From: Monomorium pharaonis
Lineage: Eukaryota; Arthropoda; Insecta; Hymenoptera; Formicidae
Length of the DNA: 64,000 nucleotides
Direction: 5' to 3'
Assembly (NCBI RefSeq): GCF_013373865.1
Contig: NC_050471.1
Location: forward strand, 26,089,407-26,153,406
Within the stretch, counting starts at the first letter, position 1. Each line of letters begins with the position of its first letter. The notes under the pieces are model-generated. The model was not told where the DNA came from, did no database searches, and saw only the letters and a list, made by a program, of their open reading frames with translations. Made by a program: the position numbers and the translations under genes. Below, one piece after another: positions 1 through 11,500 of this stretch.

Positions 1-214
1 AATACCCGATTTCAACATTTTTTAATTAATTATTCAAATTTATAATGTATTTGTAGAGATCTTTGGAGAGTTTTGTTGTTGTATGTAAATGATTAGATTG
101 ATTAATTCACTTTTCTCCTTTATTTTTAAATATAGTATACTTAAAGACTATTGTCTTGAATATTAATATACTCTTAAATACTAACACACTTAACGTTAGT
201 AAACAACTAAATAC
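1..214. other. AT-rich unassigned sequence
   Basis: AT-rich sequence with no open frame, repeat or RNA-like structure that I can support. It abuts the inverted-repeat element beginning at 215. Confidence 0.6.
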
Positions 215-395
215 TACACTGAGAAAAATAAGTTGTTAATTTGACTAAATTTTTCAACTTAATTAAATCTGTTTAATTAATATTTATGTACTTCAGTCAA
301 ATATATAAAGATTTGATTTAAAATTCAAATATATTTTTTGTATTTAAGTTAAATGAATAAATAAATATTTGAACTAAAGAAATTTAATCAATAAA
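215..395 (-). mobile_element. Partial CACTGAG-type MITE (degraded copy)
   Basis: The left end reads TA followed by CACTGAGAAAAATAAG. The next ~170 bases match the reverse complement of the element at 24845-25047, including the TTGTTAATTTGACTA and TTTTTCAACTTAATTA segments and a later TTTAAGTTAAATGAATAAAT stretch. The expected opposite terminus ending in CTCAGTG is not found, so the right boundary is approximate and the copy looks truncated or decayed. It has no coding capacity. Non-autonomous DNA transposon of the TA-target type is an inference from the ends and from the second copy. Confidence 0.55.
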
Positions 396-424
396 TGATA
401 TAAATTAATCATCTGTAGTAATTC

Positions 425-714
425 TAGTAGTATATATTATAACGTGTTTTTCGTATGTCGTGTTTCTCTTGTCCACGTCTCCTCCACTCGTATTCGCCTT
501 AAATCGCTGAAAATGCAAGACACCGCGACCGTACGTCGCGACGTCGTCGGCCCTGGACGTCGCCGTCGGTGGGCTACATGTGTACGTACACCAGTCGTGT
601 AACCAGCCGGGAGAGAAGGTGTAATTTAACGGGAACGGGTACGGATCGAACCGTGGGTTACGTCAGTTCCTGTTTGCACTTTCCTGCTAGTCCCGTCGCG
701 TCCCGTTCCGAGCT

Positions 715-763
<49 letters not shown>

Positions 764-1110
764 GCGAGCGAACGTGCATGTGCGCCTCGCGTCGTAACGG
801 GCTGGAAATTTATGGCGCGCCGTCGTCGTGTGCGCCGTTGTTTGCGGGAGGCTATCGATGTAAACGACTCTCCCCGAAGAGACGTGACCGATCTCGGTGT
901 GACGCGCCGCGTCGTCTCCCCCTCGCACGTCGCCGAAGTTGCCGCGGCATTTTCGGAATTTTGATATAATTTATAGAGCTCTGACGCCCTGCCTCTTCTC
1001 TCTCCGGAGTTTTCCCTCTCTCGGATCCTCCTTTTCTCCGATCTGCGATAGTATTGTGCACCCGGGCGTAAACATTGCCGTAACTCGTACGCAGAAAAAC
1101 AGCCACACAT
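425..1110. other. CpG-rich block, no supported gene
   Basis: A GC- and CpG-rich island between AT-rich flanks. It contains a long (CT)n tract and several overlapping open frames on both strands. The predicted products are (SL)n or (RE)n from the dinucleotide repeat plus Arg-rich sequence, with no domain, so I do not call them genes. It could be a promoter-proximal or regulatory island, but no core promoter motif is convincing. Confidence 0.4.
719..763. repeat. (CT)n-(CA)n microsatellite
   Basis: About 19 uninterrupted CT units followed by a short CA run. It creates the artefactual Ser-Leu and Arg-Glu repeats in overlapping open frames. Confidence 0.95.
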
Positions 1111-2640
1111 TCTTGAGAATACGTTTATTTTCAAAATGTTAAATGTTGAAATAAAGTTACACAGCACTGAAAAGATGTAACTTGTTTTTGCGAGGAATTT
1201 TATAGTTTTTTTTTTGTCAAGAAAAAATACATTCTTGTTATTCAACAATATAGTTCATAAGTTGAGAGGGAAAAATACCGGATGGAATAAAACATCTTAA
1301 AGAATTAAAAAATTTTTATACTGTTATCATATAACAATCGTATATTGTACTCTTTTGATGACTATTACACTGAAATAAAAATATAAAATAGCATTTGTTT
1401 ACGGATAGTTTTTTTAAAGCTAAGACTCTGATAATAAATGTAAAGGAAAGTGTTTTTAGTTGGCGTATCAACTTTTATAATACCGTTTCATATTTTGTAA
1501 TAATTAATGTTTTTGCAACGCGATTAAAAATAAACGTTTCAGAAATTGGACATAGTAGGCTATATTTTCTATTTCTTTTCCTTTAACATGTGTCATTTAT
1601 ACAAAATATTATTAATTATATGTTTTATTATTAAAAGAAATTATATTAACTTTAATTTTTTGATATTGTTTTTTTTGTAGGTATATGTATAATAAGAAAT
1701 AGATAACAATAAAATTAAAATGTCTAAACGTAAAAATACAGAAAGAATTAATTAAATATAGAAATAGAGAGTTACATGAAAGAAAATCAGTTAAATATAA
1801 AACACGGAATTGTGTAAGAACGTATGGAATAACAAGGTTTCTTTTTCTCGGAACTTAAAGGAAATTCATCAAAATCAGGAAATACAGCGAATTATTTTAA
1901 TCGTTCATTCTTCATCATTCTTTATCTTTCGCACTTTACTTAATTACAGCGTACATCGCATCAAAAGCGTTGTGAAAAAATTCACGGTACCTGGCGAAGG
2001 CAGGTTAATAACATCTAATCGGGAAACAGCGAAATTCGACTTTTGCGATTCACTTTCATAAATGGCATCGTCACGAAACTCGTGCATAATCGGATATTAG
2101 CGTGTAACACGGCATTACGCTCGGCGCCCGCACGTCCGTCCGGAACGGATTAAACGGCAAATCCTATTACAAGTTTACACCGAAAACGTGCCGCGCGTTA
2201 CACGCCGCGTACCGTCGCGGCGTTGCGCGAGTCGATAGTTCCGTCAAACTTATTCAATTTTTCAGATTTATCTCGGATGGGGAGCGGACGGAGGAGGGGG
2301 GGGAAGGGGGTAGAAAAGAAGGCGCAAGTAAGAAAGCCATTATCTGGGGTGTTCTATCATTATACCGCATCGCGAGTTTTAATGATAGATCCCCTCGGTC
2401 GGAGCTCGAAACCGATATTCGCTCGGAAAGTTTGACGCCGTCCAAACATTCGTTCCAGTTTTATAATATTCGATATGAAACGCGCGCTAAATTATCCACG
2501 GCATAAAATTCGATATTTGCGTTAAATAACGTCAAAGTAAGTGAGATAATATAGCTGTTTCAAACGTTTCCGGTGATGTCGGAAATTAAATTAATAATAA
2601 ATTGAAATTATTATGATTACGTATAATTAATATATAACAT
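1111..2640. other. Unassigned AT-rich DNA with a small CpG-rich patch
   Basis: From 1111 to about 2050 this is AT-rich sequence with only short frames. From 2060 to 2460 it becomes CpG-rich (repeated CGCG, ACACGGC and GTAACACGG words, a short G run at 2296-2310). No gene, RNA or repeat family recognised. Confidence 0.5.
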
Positions 2641-2660
2641 TATATATAACGAATATAATA

Positions 2661-2886
2661 ACGGAAAGAATTTTCTCTTAAAAATTATTCTGAAAATCGT
2701 GGTAATTGTAGGGCAACATAAACCCTGGAGAATTTTACTATACTTCTAACAAAATTTGCTAAAACTTTGCAAAATTTTATTAAAATTTTACTAAATTTTA
2801 TTAAAAGTAAAATTCTTCAAGGTTTACGTTGTCTCACAATTACCATGATTTTCAGAGTAATTTTTAAGGAGAAAATTCTCTCCGTA
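2661..2886. mobile_element. CACGGAG-type MITE, ~64-bp inverted arms
   Basis: The left arm begins ACGGAAAGAATTTTCTCTTA and the right arm ends GAGAAAATTCTCTCCGT. The reverse complement of the right ~64 bases aligns with the left ~64 throughout, including GAAAATCGTGGTAATTGTAG against GAAAATCATGGTAATTGTGA. A TA dinucleotide sits at each edge, as expected for Tc1/mariner-type insertion. The middle is made of TTTTACTAAAATTTT-like words. Two further copies are at 51448-51707 (complete) and 25138-25221 (one arm only). No transposase, so non-autonomous. Family membership is inferred from ends, arms and the shared core. Confidence 0.8.
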
Positions 2887-2889
2887 TAT

Positions 2890-3535
2890 GGATATCTTAG
2901 ATTAGGGTTTTTTAAACTTGTGGAACTGCAACTCACTTTTTAAATAATTTACGACAGTAAATTATAATTTTTGAAAAATATAAAGAGGTGAGAGTGAAAA
3001 GATTAAATTATCTATTTGTTTATACTTTATTTCTTTTCTTTTTAAATTTTTATTAAACATACACCAGTTAATTAATAAAAACAATCAAATATAAGTAATA
3101 ATACATATTTTTAAATAAAAAAGAATATTTTAATTAGATTTGTTTAAAAATCCCCAAAATATCAATTTATTATTTTAAAATTTTATTTTCATATTTTTCC
3201 TAACTTTTTATACATCTTTTATATTTCTCCATTACATATACCGAAGGAGGAAAATATGAAAAATGAACTTATTTTCTATTTTTGTCGATGATAACTTTGA
3301 CATCAGCATCGCACATCGGCGCGGGTCATTTTCATACGTAAGTTTGACGTAAAAACTTTATAAACTGTAGTTTATGTTAAAATTTGATTTTGACTCTACT
3401 ATATCGCTGAAAATTTTTCCGTACTCAAGGAATCCCTCTTTCATACTTTACTCGAGGAGAGAAGCTTCAAATTGAAGCTATAGGTATAATGGAAGAGAAC
3501 TCGTTTTATCATTTTCGATTATTGAAGCTAATTCC
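2890..3535. other. AT-rich unassigned sequence
   Basis: AT-rich, short homopolymer runs, no supportable gene or repeat. Base composition shifts to GC-rich at about 3540. Confidence 0.5.
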
Positions 3536-3539
3536 GCGA

Positions 3540-3900
3540 AAATCTTCAAAGGCTTTGCGAAGGGGTTAACACGGAAGCGTTAATACCCTTTGAGTGGCAA
3601 CGCTTCGCATTAACTCGTAATAACGCCCGGGACGACCATGCCATTAAAATTAATTCGTACGGCGGCCGCCGTTAAAATCGCGTTCGCGAAATTTCGCATA
3701 AAGCGCCTCTCCCCCCCCCCCTCCTCTTTCTCCCTCTTTTCTCCTTTCCATCGCGCTCGTTAATTTCGCGTATAATTGAGCGCGGCCGGCCCCGACTACA
3801 AACTCGTTAATCCTTAATAATCTCGCAAACTTCTTAATCCCGGCCTGGTGCCGCCAACTAATTAAGTGCGTTAAACACCTTTGCTGGACCTCTCCCTCCC
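3540..3900. promoter_or_regulatory. Possible cis-regulatory block rich in TTAAT sites
   Basis: A moderately GC-rich, complex-sequence block with repeated TTAAT/ATTAA cores (for example GCGTTAATACC, CATTAACTCG, AAAATTAATTCG, CGTTAATTTCG, CGTTAATCCTTAATAATC, CTTAATCCC and CTAATTAAG). These are the core recognised by many homeodomain proteins. In AT-rich animal DNA such cores are common, but here they recur inside a GC-rich setting. The enhancer call is inference only. Confidence 0.2.
3711..3721. repeat. Poly-C tract (11 nt)
   Basis: Eleven consecutive C, the first of several long G/C mononucleotide runs in the window. Confidence 0.95.
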
Positions 3901-3913
3901 CCGTCATCTTCAA

Positions 3914-3930
3914 CCCCCCCCCCCCCCCCC
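3914..3930. repeat. Poly-C tract (17 nt)
   Basis: Seventeen consecutive C, the longest C run I counted. It produces the poly-Pro in a short overlapping frame, which I do not consider a gene. Confidence 0.95.
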
Positions 3931-4158
3931 GCCGTACATCCGCCGTTACACAGGTGCGCTGGTTCGAGACCGCAGGCTGGGTGCTCACTGTGCAAATTTT
4001 CGCGCAACATTAATGGCCGCTCCTCGGAAACTTTCAGCCAATTTGCGGCTCTTGGGGGATTGGTGCGGCTCTTCTCTCTCCCGGCATTTTTCCTTTCTTT
4101 CCTGAATAAAAGTGATTTTACGAGGAATATTTCAGAGCGCGAGTTCTTTTTTTTTTTT

Positions 4159-4183
4159 AGAGAGAGAGAGAGAGAGAGAGAGA
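4159..4183. repeat. (AG)n microsatellite
   Basis: About 12 AG units directly following a run of T. Source of the Ser-Leu repeats in the minus-strand frame here. Confidence 0.95.
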
Positions 4184-6410
4184 AGGGAAAAGTTTGTTTA
4201 ACGTTTTTAACTGAGGCAAACGAATCCAGATAGCAGACCCGCGGGATTGAATTGAATTTGATTTGCGCGAATGTCATTGTGCATCCCCAGTTAATTACAT
4301 CGAAAGAACGGATTTTGAAATATTTGGTAGCCAATTGAATGCTTGCATCGAGGAGATCCAAAAATATTTGACCGGATTCGAGCGAGCTCATCTGAGTTAA
4401 TATTAAAATCAACTTGGATTCGAATCTTCTACCCACAGTGGATTAATCAATATCATTTTAGCCGTCGAATTATAACGAGTTGAATTGTGTATATCATTTC
4501 AGTCGACAGATTATGTAACGAGGATGAGAATAACGGGGCCACCTGGAAACAGCGCGATGTATTTTCCTCTCAAAGACGATGGCAAACGTCGTTGTGAGAT
4601 TTTGCAAATGAACTTATCGCAAAATGACTGCAAATTCGAGCTTCTTTTTTCGTCGATGATCAATTCGCGCGCGCGGAGAACTTACGTTATCGTTCCACGT
4701 CGCGTATAAAGCTTGCAAGCTCACGGCAGCTTGCGATCGGAAGTTCGGAAATTCGGTCGGCTTGTGGATCGGCGCGGCTGAACTTCCGGCGAAGAAAAAT
4801 CCGCCTGCTAATAAATTGCGCCGCCGCACCACCGGGGTAATTGAAATATATAAATATCCAACGTGGATGCACACAACTGCTTGTGTAATAAACATTTACG
4901 GAGGATGCTACGGCGCACGCAATGAATTCGCGGCTAGCGCGTGGCGAAATTAACGGGGAAATTATACGCGGTAGAATTAAATTTATTAGGAAACGCAGAA
5001 ACAATCGCGGGCAATATGAATTGATAAATTTTAATTGGAGCTTAACTAGTTTTTAAGTGCAAAGTGTTTCTCGTGGACATTAAGGGGACACTGGAGTGAC
5101 CGGTCAATCAAACTTAATTTATCGGGATCGTCCTAATGTAGGATTATTAGTGCGCATCATTAACAAAATTTTGTATGTATTTCTTTTTGTTCTTGATATA
5201 AAAGTTTACAAATAACTGATATTGATACATATACTTTAATTCTGGAAAATAATGTTTAAATTCTATAAAAGAAATATATACGAAATCTCATTATAAAAAT
5301 TTTGTTACGCTATATTTGATTAAGAAAAACGGTGAAAGTGTCGTAAATTATAATAATACGTTATGTAACGAGAGTATAAAGTCAGCCTTTTGTGCACGAG
5401 TGCGGAGAGTGGACGAGCCGTAGGCAAACAATTTTTTTTATTAAAATTGTATATTAAAAAAAATATATTTTTTAATAATTATATAATATTACACACTCTT
5501 TCACATAATTTTATTCGTAGTTGTTATAGGATTTGAATATACGCTGTTTCTTTTTTTGATTAATTTTTTCATTGACTTTTTTGATAATTTGAAGCTTCTT
5601 ACTTTCGTTTTCCTTTATAGTGAGAAGTTCCTTCGCTCGTGACTTATTTAATCTTCCAATTAAAATCTTTGTAATTTAAACGTATTAATTAAATGTTTCG
5701 AGGGATGCAGAATCTGTTGGAGTTATTTATTATCTGTTGAAATCATCCGACAAACATCACGCAAGTCCTCACGGCCCTTTTCAAGAACCCGAGCTCCCTC
5801 TCGGGAGTATGAGAATACAGATGGAATTAAGGAGCGAAGTTTGCGAATTGGAGCTGTCGGGGGCGTCGCGACGCGTGTTAATGAGCAACTAGGGCGGAGT
5901 CGGCGCTATCAAAAGTGGCTTAATTGATAGCGGCGGCGAAACAACTATCATGAGAGTGAGCGCATTTTCGTCACGATTTTCTCGAGCGCAAAAACGAAAG
6001 GCTCCGAATCTAGATTGCAGTATCGCTATTTTATTTTATCGCAAATTAAACTTAAAACCGTCCAAAAATTTCAAATTAAAAATTTCAAATTAAACTTGAG
6101 TTAAACTTAAAAAAAAAATTGTTATAATTTATATAACTATTATAATCTCAATTTATTTCAAGCTACTTGAGATTACGGAAAGAATTAATTTATTTTGATG
6201 CATAATTTCTTCACTGAATGGGAGAAATCGATTCTCATTTTATTCTATTTCGATTTTTTACTTGAAAAATCATGCGAATGTTCCGGGATAATTTAGCTGA
6301 GCATGGATTGCAATTGATCGTGGAACACGAGCGTGTTATACCCATTGCTGTCTCCCACAGCCGCAGCTGGCAGTCTCTTTTGTAACTCTATCGCGGAATC
6401 TAATCCCGCG
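4184..6410. other. Unassigned DNA, mixed composition
   Basis: No gene recognised. Short frames at 4485-4953 have no domain. The stretch 5100-5800 is AT-rich and contains a weak inverted pair (see the finding at 5161-5310). A GC-richer patch lies at 5750-6000 and AT-rich sequence at 6000-6290. Confidence 0.45.
5904..5956. promoter_or_regulatory. Paired GATA-type sites in inverted orientation
   Basis: CGCTATCAA at 5904-5912 is mirrored by TTGATAGCG at 5924-5932 across an 11-nt spacer. A further ACTATCATG follows about 15 bases on. Each contains TATC/GATA, the GATA-factor core. Function is inferred only from the motif. Confidence 0.2.
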
Positions 6411-6418
6411 GGTGAAGC

Positions 6419-6449
6419 TGGAGAGAGAGAGAGAGAGAGGGGGGGGGGG
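6419..6449. repeat. (GA)n microsatellite fused to poly-G
   Basis: About ten GA units run directly into a run of G (6439-6449). Confidence 0.95.
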
Positions 6450-8800
6450 AAGTGCCATAGAGAGAAGGGTAGTACCACTCGTATTTCCCGTGAGGAAGAC
6501 ACTGAGACGTCGGGAAAAAAGGGACAAACGTTCTAAGCGAACGCGACGGAAAAGTGGCACAAGAAGCAGGTTGGAAGGGGATGGGTAGGGACCCTTGAGC
6601 GACAGATCGGACATCCTGCAGGATGCCATTGGTTGCCGACGGTTTGTATCACTTGATCCTTATTTAGCATTCAGCTAACAACAAGGATCGGGTTCAAAGT
6701 ATTTAAACTTAACCTTTAATAAAGAGTATGTAAATATTTCAGTGCACCTTGAATTTTCTAATAAATTTACTTTCTCTCTCTCTCTTTCTCTCTCTCTCTC
6801 AAGTCAATCCTTCGTGACTGAGGATCGTGATCTTCATGCTTATGCAAACTCCGTGGTGATCAATTGTCTTGGCAAAAGTACTCTCGATAGTCTTTGTTTT
6901 CCGAGAAGTGATCAAACGTTTAATATCGCTCTGGGTGAATTTGAACCTGGATCTTTGGTACAGAAAGTAGAAACGCGCGAATTATTTTCTAAAAAGCATT
7001 AATGTGCAGAACGACGATTATTCTGATGTTAATGTAATAATAACAGTGCATTTGAAGCACTTCCGGCACCACTCTAATGGCGGCGGCTTGTCTGATCCCT
7101 CGCTTGAGAGTCCCTAAGGAAGGGAGAAAGAGAAAGGAAAAGGGTTTGCGGCGCATTTCGATGACTGTATGTGATTTTGCTGATGAGCGCAATTGTTTTT
7201 GATTTACGCCACGTTGCATAAACCCCTGGTAGAGTAGGTAATTGGATCAATCTCCCTTTTCTCAGTAGGGAGAAGGATGGTTCCGTGCCAGGGGGATTGT
7301 CTTAGAGGGATGTGACGACTTATGCGAGCGACGCACGTACTTGATGGAAATTGATAACGCCCAGGTCCGAGGATCCCCGAAGCCACGATCGCTCAAATTT
7401 CAGACCCCTCGCGCTCTTGGAAACTTCACCAAGATATTTTTCTTCTGGGTGGGATTTGAAGATCTTTGATATCCTTATTAGGAATACACCGGAAGGTGTG
7501 TCGAGAGGGATTCCGAGAACCTACATTATTATCATTATCCGCGAAATCATTGATAATTATCTAAAAACTATCAATGAGGGTATCTCGGAATTATCATCGG
7601 AAATTGCTGCTCGAGGACTGTTATCATTATTCTATACGTTGAAGAGATTAGCTTTTTAGATAATTGCTGTAGCGGTCTATAATTACTTTAATTGATTTAC
7701 ACGATACTCTTTTGAGATCATTATTGACAATGAGAGTTATTATTCTAGAATCTTATATCTAACAGATTTATGGATTTGACAGAAATATAGAGGAAGTTTA
7801 GTTACCGAAATCTTACTGGTTCCTTAATGACATCATCTCCATTAAAAGTTGAATTGCTGGATTTGTACAGTTTCTGTGGGATTATTTGAAAATTATATAT
7901 TAGTCATCATGTAATTTGTTACACTTGAGATGCTAGCTTTAATGAGAATTTTGTTATTTGCGGTCAGAAAAATGTCGTAACCAGTTTTTTCGATACATTT
8001 TGTTGAAATGCAGAAGAAATAAGATAGTCAGCAGTTTTCATGATTTATAACTAATTATAATAATGTGTTAGAATTAGTTATAATTTTTCATTTTACTATT
8101 CTATTAGGATTAAAATGCTTTTTTCAAAACAAACGCTTTTGTTTTATAGATACACAAGGTTTTACGGAATGCTGTAGTCTTTTAAATCGCACCACGATCT
8201 AGATCGCGATTTTGGCTACGGTGATATAAATGGGTTTTTTTTTTATAGCGGGCAGGAAATGATCAAAACTGAATACAGAAAGTACCCAGAATTTATAAAT
8301 CGTGCTCTCAAAAAGTATAGGGACTGTAAAAGAAGATTGAATTAAGGAAATATGGTATTTCTGTAAAAAAACATTTTTACGATATTATCGGAATGAAGTT
8401 TTACGTTGAATGAAACGAGTTAGACTGCTGGAGTGTAGATTCCGTGAACGGTAGAGAATCATTGCGAGTTTTGCAATCCGTAGTGCAATTTAGAGACCCG
8501 TTTCCTAAATCGTACCACTTATAGGCTTACTTATCAAATTTTCTTACTTAAAAAAGTTATAATGATGCAGGGAAACGAAAATTGCACTTTGTTGTGATAA
8601 AGAAACTCAAAAGTATCCTTGATATTCCGAGTGGCAAACCTTTGTGCGAAAAGGGATGCGATTCCGACAACTCTATATTTCGTTCTTTTCAAATAAGTTA
8701 CGTCGCTTGCAAACACCATTGTAGACATGTTAATATAATTTCTGTTTTTTCTTTTCTCCTTCAAGATCAGACACAACAAAGGGTGCATTTTTAAGGGTCA
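6450..8800. other. Unassigned DNA of intermediate composition
   Basis: Complex sequence, less AT-rich than the neighbouring deserts, with a CT tract at 6771-6800. The open frames at 6742-7002, 7351-7659 and 8582-8794 have no recognisable domain. An imperfect foldback lies at 8045-8083 (perfect 12-bp arms TTATAACTAATT / AATTAGTTATAA, 15-nt loop). It could be untranslated or intronic sequence; nothing decisive is visible. Confidence 0.35.
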
Positions 8801-9575
8801 AGCACACCGTGCATCTCTAATTGCTTTCTGTATAATCATTCTCTATCCTCTCTCTCTCTCTCGCCCTCTCTTTCTCTTTGTCTATCTATCTATATATCTC
8901 TGTTAGCCGCTCGCATTCCTCGAAACCCATAAACCGCGTTCTCGGCAATGGCTGATCGAAATGCGCGCCTTATCTCACGGTTTCGATATATTCGCGCTGC
9001 GTTTCGAGTTACGTCGGAATTTCATATAGCGGAAGGGTTTCCACTTTACACTCGCTCTTTGTCCACGTCAACGCCACGATCATAAAAGTTCCACGACGCG
9101 ACACGAATTTTGCGGCTAATCAATCGGATACTAATCGACAAAGTTATAGTAAAATCGCCAGTACGGCGGATATCTCTTCGATCAAAGATCGAGAACATTA
9201 GCAGCCTTCGTGATGTAATAATGCGCGTTATTGTGGACGTTACAGCTTCATTGCGTAATGTCTGAAGATCGAAAGCGTTTGAAATAATGAGAAGCAATGT
9301 TGTTCGATGACAAATTATCTTTTGTAATTATGGAAAAAAGATCGCTAGATTATAATTATGAAAGACGTCCTGCTAACTTTGTAATACGCCGCGCGTAGGT
9401 TTTTCCGTACAGAATGGAAAATGTTTTATCTGGCGAGAGGATAATTATTTATAAAAATTTCATACTCCGCCAGAGGTAATTTTTTGTTACCCGAACAGAT
9501 GACTCTCTTTTTTAAAATGCGACCGTTTAGTTGTTTTATTTGCTATTAAATCACAGTGTTTTTGAACCTTTGTGC

Positions 9576-9606
<31 letters not shown>

Positions 9607-10290
9607 GCGCGAAAGAGACGTAATTCCGAAATTTGTCGTGGGCGAAATGCACGCGCTATCGATTTGTTTTATTTATTTCTCCCGTACACACTTACGAGAT
9701 TGCGTTGCGTTTACGTATATATACGTTATAATTATGCAATATACGTTTTCCCTTGCATATTCCGGCGCGGAGCGAGATATCGAGTAAACGTCGGCTTGCT
9801 TTGTTCGCAAAATTGGCCGCGGGGCCACGAATAGCGGAGTCCTCTCGTGAGGTCGTGGGCCATCGATAGGAGAGATCGACGGGTGCACAGGAGGTTCATC
9901 GGGACCGACAATGCACCCCGGCGGGGATGAACGTGTTTTGCATCGATATTCATGACGCGCGGCCGTAGTTAATGCGGGAACGCGCGACATACAGAGGGTT
10001 TCATGGAACCTCCGGCGTCACGCGGCGCCGTAATTTCAAAACGAAAGACGCCACAGCGTACACGTCCGATCGTCAATCAGTCATCCCCGACGCGGTGAGA
10101 GGGTTTTCGTGTCCATAGAAGATGTAACGAAAACAGATCGCGTAAACGTCGCGTATCCTTTTTTTTCTTCCCCCTTTTTTTTCCTTTCATCCGACAGCTT
10201 CGTAGGCCGCGATTGCTCGCGGAATTGTCGTCCGCGGTAATAATAATCGACATCGCGACACTCGGCATAGCGCTTTCCACTGAAGGGGGA
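8801..10290. other. Unassigned block with CT tracts and CpG-rich patches
   Basis: Holds CT tracts at 8848-8880 and 9576-9605 and CpG-rich sequence at 8930-9300 and 9770-10290. The overlapping short frames are mutually inconsistent and have no domains. No gene called. Confidence 0.4.
9576..9605. repeat. (CT)n microsatellite
   Basis: About 14 CT units with one TTC interruption. Confidence 0.95.
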
Positions 10291-11339
10291 CTTACAGGAC
10301 TCTAACGAATCGGAAAACAAGGTATTTTTTTAACATTATGTAAAATAAATAATGTATTTCTGCTTTGAGAGGGAAAAAATATTTTTTTATTGAAAAAAAA
10401 AAAATACCAAATATTTTGTTGCATATATAATAATTTTCATCCGTTGTTGCGTATATGTTTTCAAGCTGTACGTGCTGTACGCTTTTTAACTCTTTGTTAA
10501 CCAAGTATCAACAATATGAAATTGCTATTTGTTAGGAGTATGTGGCGTCGTTGACAGATGGAGCTATATTTTTCGTAGAGTCCATAGAAAGTACAGAGTA
10601 TGGACCACGAACCGAGGATGAAGAGGACGATGCACAGGCTCTAGGAGGTGCACGTTCGCGGCGCCATATTTGTTTGTATCGTACACATAGAACTCATATA
10701 CTGGCGTACATGTGACATAAAAGACAGAGACGTTCGCTTTGATGTCACGGACCGTATTACTTGTCTCGCAACACGCATACAGCGAACGTGGGCATGTCAC
10801 AGTCATATGTCTATGCGTGCGCCACAAGCAAACAATATGGCGAAAAGCAATTTTCCCCACATGTTTGACTTGATACCCTCCCTTGCCGAAACTGGGATTT
10901 TAGATTCGATTCCCCTCTTCCTTAATCCGTGTGGATCTGGACTATTTGTAGACATCTTCTCATCGGTTTATCTCGTAAGCTTCTCAAAATGACCGAACAA
11001 ATTAAAGCATAGCTTTTTCTGTTTTTCTACCTTTGTTTCTGAAGTATTTAAATTATCTTCATTACAAATGTACGCCATTTTTGTTCAGAACGTTATCATC
11101 ATTGATATGTAAAATGGATTAGTAATCGCAGGAAGGGGAAGCAAGGCGTGTAGAGGCAGATAATTTGGGACATTGCGTTTCTTTTTGAAATTATGTCAAC
11201 CAGACCAATTCATTTCTTTACTAGTGTAAGATATTTGGAGTCGGGAGAGTCATCTCGGTAAAACAGCCAAGGTTCTAATCAGGAAATTCTGGAACAGAAT
11301 ACATATATTCTCAAAATTACAATTAGTGAAAATGTACTG
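10291..11339. other. Unassigned; mixed composition
   Basis: 10291-10500 is AT-rich. 10530-10960 is complex sequence with a 114-residue frame (10648-10992) that has no domain and unremarkable composition. It might be part of a transcript but I cannot support it. 10990-11330 holds nothing recognised. Confidence 0.35.
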
Positions 11340-11500
11340 ATTTCAGTGATATAACTTGTTAATCAGTGAAATAAATACACTGATCCTTCAGTGATTATAC
11401 ACTAATTCTGAAGTAAAAATCATTGAAAGTCAGTGGATTATTCACAAATTATCGTAGTTAGTGAGTATATCACTGCAAATTAATGAAAATACACTGATTA
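11340..11500. repeat. Cluster of TCAGTGA/CACTGA motifs
   Basis: The heptamer TCAGTGA or its complement core CACTGA, or one-mismatch forms, begins at 11343, 11363, 11378, 11388, 11430, 11470 and 11492 inside otherwise AT-rich DNA. Both orientations occur. This may be the inside of a decayed repeat element or a binding-site cluster. Confidence 0.5.

Noticed and set aside
569..1248. Frames with (SL)n or (RE)n repeats
   Set aside because: Direct translation of a (CT)n microsatellite.
3955..3985. tRNA-like B-box GGTTCGAGACC
   Set aside because: No A-box, acceptor stem or anticodon arm can be built around it.
10648..10992. 114-codon frame in complex sequence
   Set aside because: No domain recognised and no supporting promoter, splice or homology signal.
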